NCBI GenBank assembly: GCA_034437795.1
Contig: DAOTTI010000242.1
Coordinates: forward strand, 1 to 20,275
From: DAOTTI01 sp034437795
Lineage (GTDB): Bacteria; Chloroflexota; UBA11872; UBA12225
DNA: 20,275 nt
Reading direction: 5' to 3'
Shown: positions 19,728 through 20,275 of the stretch, piece by piece
Layout of the letters: each line of letters begins with the position of its first letter
How positions within the stretch are numbered: the stretch's first letter is position 1
Position numbers and translations under genes: made by a program
The notes under the pieces: model-generated
Told to the model about the DNA's origin: nothing
What the model saw: only the letters and a program-made list of their open reading frames with translations
Databases searched by the model: none

Positions 19728-20022
19728 CACGGTCGTGAACGAGATCGCCCTGGCGGGGGCGGTAAGCAGCGATCCAGCGCCGGACCTGCTGGCCATTGCG
19801 CCCAGCGGCAACCGCATGTACATGACCCTGCGCGGTCCCAATCCGCTCACGGCCAACGTAGCCGGCGTGAACAATGCGGTGGGCAGCACGCCTGGGGTGG
19901 GCATCATACGGGTGGAGGCCAACGGCCGGCACGGCGTGTTCCAGGCCCTTGCTCCCATCAGCCGCGTCATCAACGGCGTGGAGACTGCCGATCCGCATGG
20001 CATCGCCGTGCGGCGGAGATAG
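19601..20022 (+). pseudogene. C-terminal part of the beta-propeller gene in the +1 frame
   Basis: From about 19601 the shifted frame reads VFSHDARGFVDSHGAVLTRGGRFLWIADRAANRVTVVDTTTDTVVNEIAL, then LLAIAPSGNRMYMTLRGPNPLTAN and PHGIAVRRR, ending at TAG 20020-20022. GRFLWIADRAANRVTVVDTTTDTVV is a classical YVTN-type blade. It has no start or ribosome-binding site of its own, so it is the end of the gene at 18618. Removing one base in GGTCCTTGGTC (19596-19606) joins the two parts smoothly. There is no slippery heptamer to suggest programmed shifting. Confidence 0.75.
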
Positions 20023-20070
20023 CGCACCCGCATCCGCATGCAAGGCGGCCTATGCGCAGGGAATATATCG

Positions 20071-20094
20071 CGCGGCAGATGCGGCGCTGCCGCG
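20071..20094. promoter_or_regulatory. 8-bp hairpin between beta-propeller and sulfurtransferase genes
   Basis: CGCGGCAG (20071-20078) pairs with CTGCCGCG (20087-20094) across an 8-nt loop. It could terminate the upstream gene or act as an operator for the downstream one. There is no T-run. Confidence 0.4.
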
Positions 20095-20152
20095 ATGCGT
20101 GTACCGTAGGGGCAAGAACGCGGCGCGAAGACGCTGCAAGGGAGGATGACCG

Positions 20153-20275
20153 ATGTCGGCACGAGACGACCACATCCCGGTGCTGGTCAGCACGCAATGG
20201 GTGGCCGAGCACCTGGAGGACCCGCAGGTGCGCCTGGTGGAGGTGGACGTGGACACCACCGCCTATGAGCGGGGG
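20153..20275 (+). CDS. Rhodanese-type thiosulfate sulfurtransferase (3' partial)
   Basis: The first 41 codons are visible, running off the right edge. The start ATG 20153 has AAGGGAGG seven bases upstream. The sequence MSARDDHIPVLVSTQWVAEHLEDPQVRLVEVDVDTTAYERG matches the opening of two-domain rhodaneses, where VSTxWVAEHLxDPxVRxVEVDVDTxAY leads into the xGHIPGA motif just beyond the window. Such enzymes move sulfane sulfur from thiosulfate or similar donors to cyanide or thiols, with the active cysteine in the second domain (not visible). No signal peptide is visible. Confidence 0.85.
   Translation, partial: MSARDDHIPVLVSTQWVAEHLEDPQVRLVEVDVDTTAYERG

Overview
The window is a high-GC bacterial chromosome or metagenomic-contig segment, GC-rich on both strands with long spurious antisense reading frames. 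Three things point to Chloroflexota, perhaps near Sphaerobacter/Thermomicrobia: many orphan twin-arginine-type sugar-binding lipoproteins, a large ATPase-TPR-LuxR regulator, and a DUF2270 membrane protein next to it. An actinobacterium-like lineage cannot be excluded from sequence alone. No tRNA, rRNA, CRISPR array or transposase was seen.

Left part (1-11.5 kb). Five family-1 extracellular solute-binding proteins (SBPs) lie at 1-1163 (partial), 1341-2777, 5090-6457, 6819-8186 and 10136-11521, with no permease or ATPase gene among them. One SBP (5090-6457) heads a compact minus-strand operon with a polysaccharide pyruvyl transferase family protein and a GntR/FadR-type regulator. The last two genes overlap in a TAATG junction, and a good sigma70-like promoter precedes the operon. 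Between SBPs 4 and 5 lies a plus-strand pair: an ACMSD-like metal-dependent amidohydrolase and a small Rieske [2Fe-2S] protein.

Middle (11.5-15.1 kb). Divergent from SBP5 is one 826-residue ORF that joins a FAD-dependent monooxygenase to a complete Asp-nucleophile alpha/beta hydrolase of the epoxide-hydrolase type. It suggests a single-chain epoxidase plus epoxide hydrolase. A DUF2270 membrane protein gene converges on it.

Right part (15.1-20.3 kb). A large STAND-type ATPase/TPR regulator is cut from its C-terminal LuxR helix-turn-helix by one in-frame TAG codon. A repeat-rich spacer follows, then a secreted beta-propeller protein broken by a +1 shift near 19600, then the first 41 codons of a rhodanese-type sulfurtransferase. 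Two broken genes side by side mean either local gene decay or base-calling errors.

The spacers are unusually structured. They hold REP-like palindromes, a run of six 7-bp repeats, ~41-bp and 24-bp tandem repeats, strong dyads in the divergent promoter regions, and one T-box-like motif. Plausible reading: the SBPs scavenge (oligo)saccharides or related polyols, GntR controls at least one SBP operon, and the amidohydrolase/Rieske/FAD-hydrolase genes form an oxidative catabolic patch. These links are inferred from proximity only.
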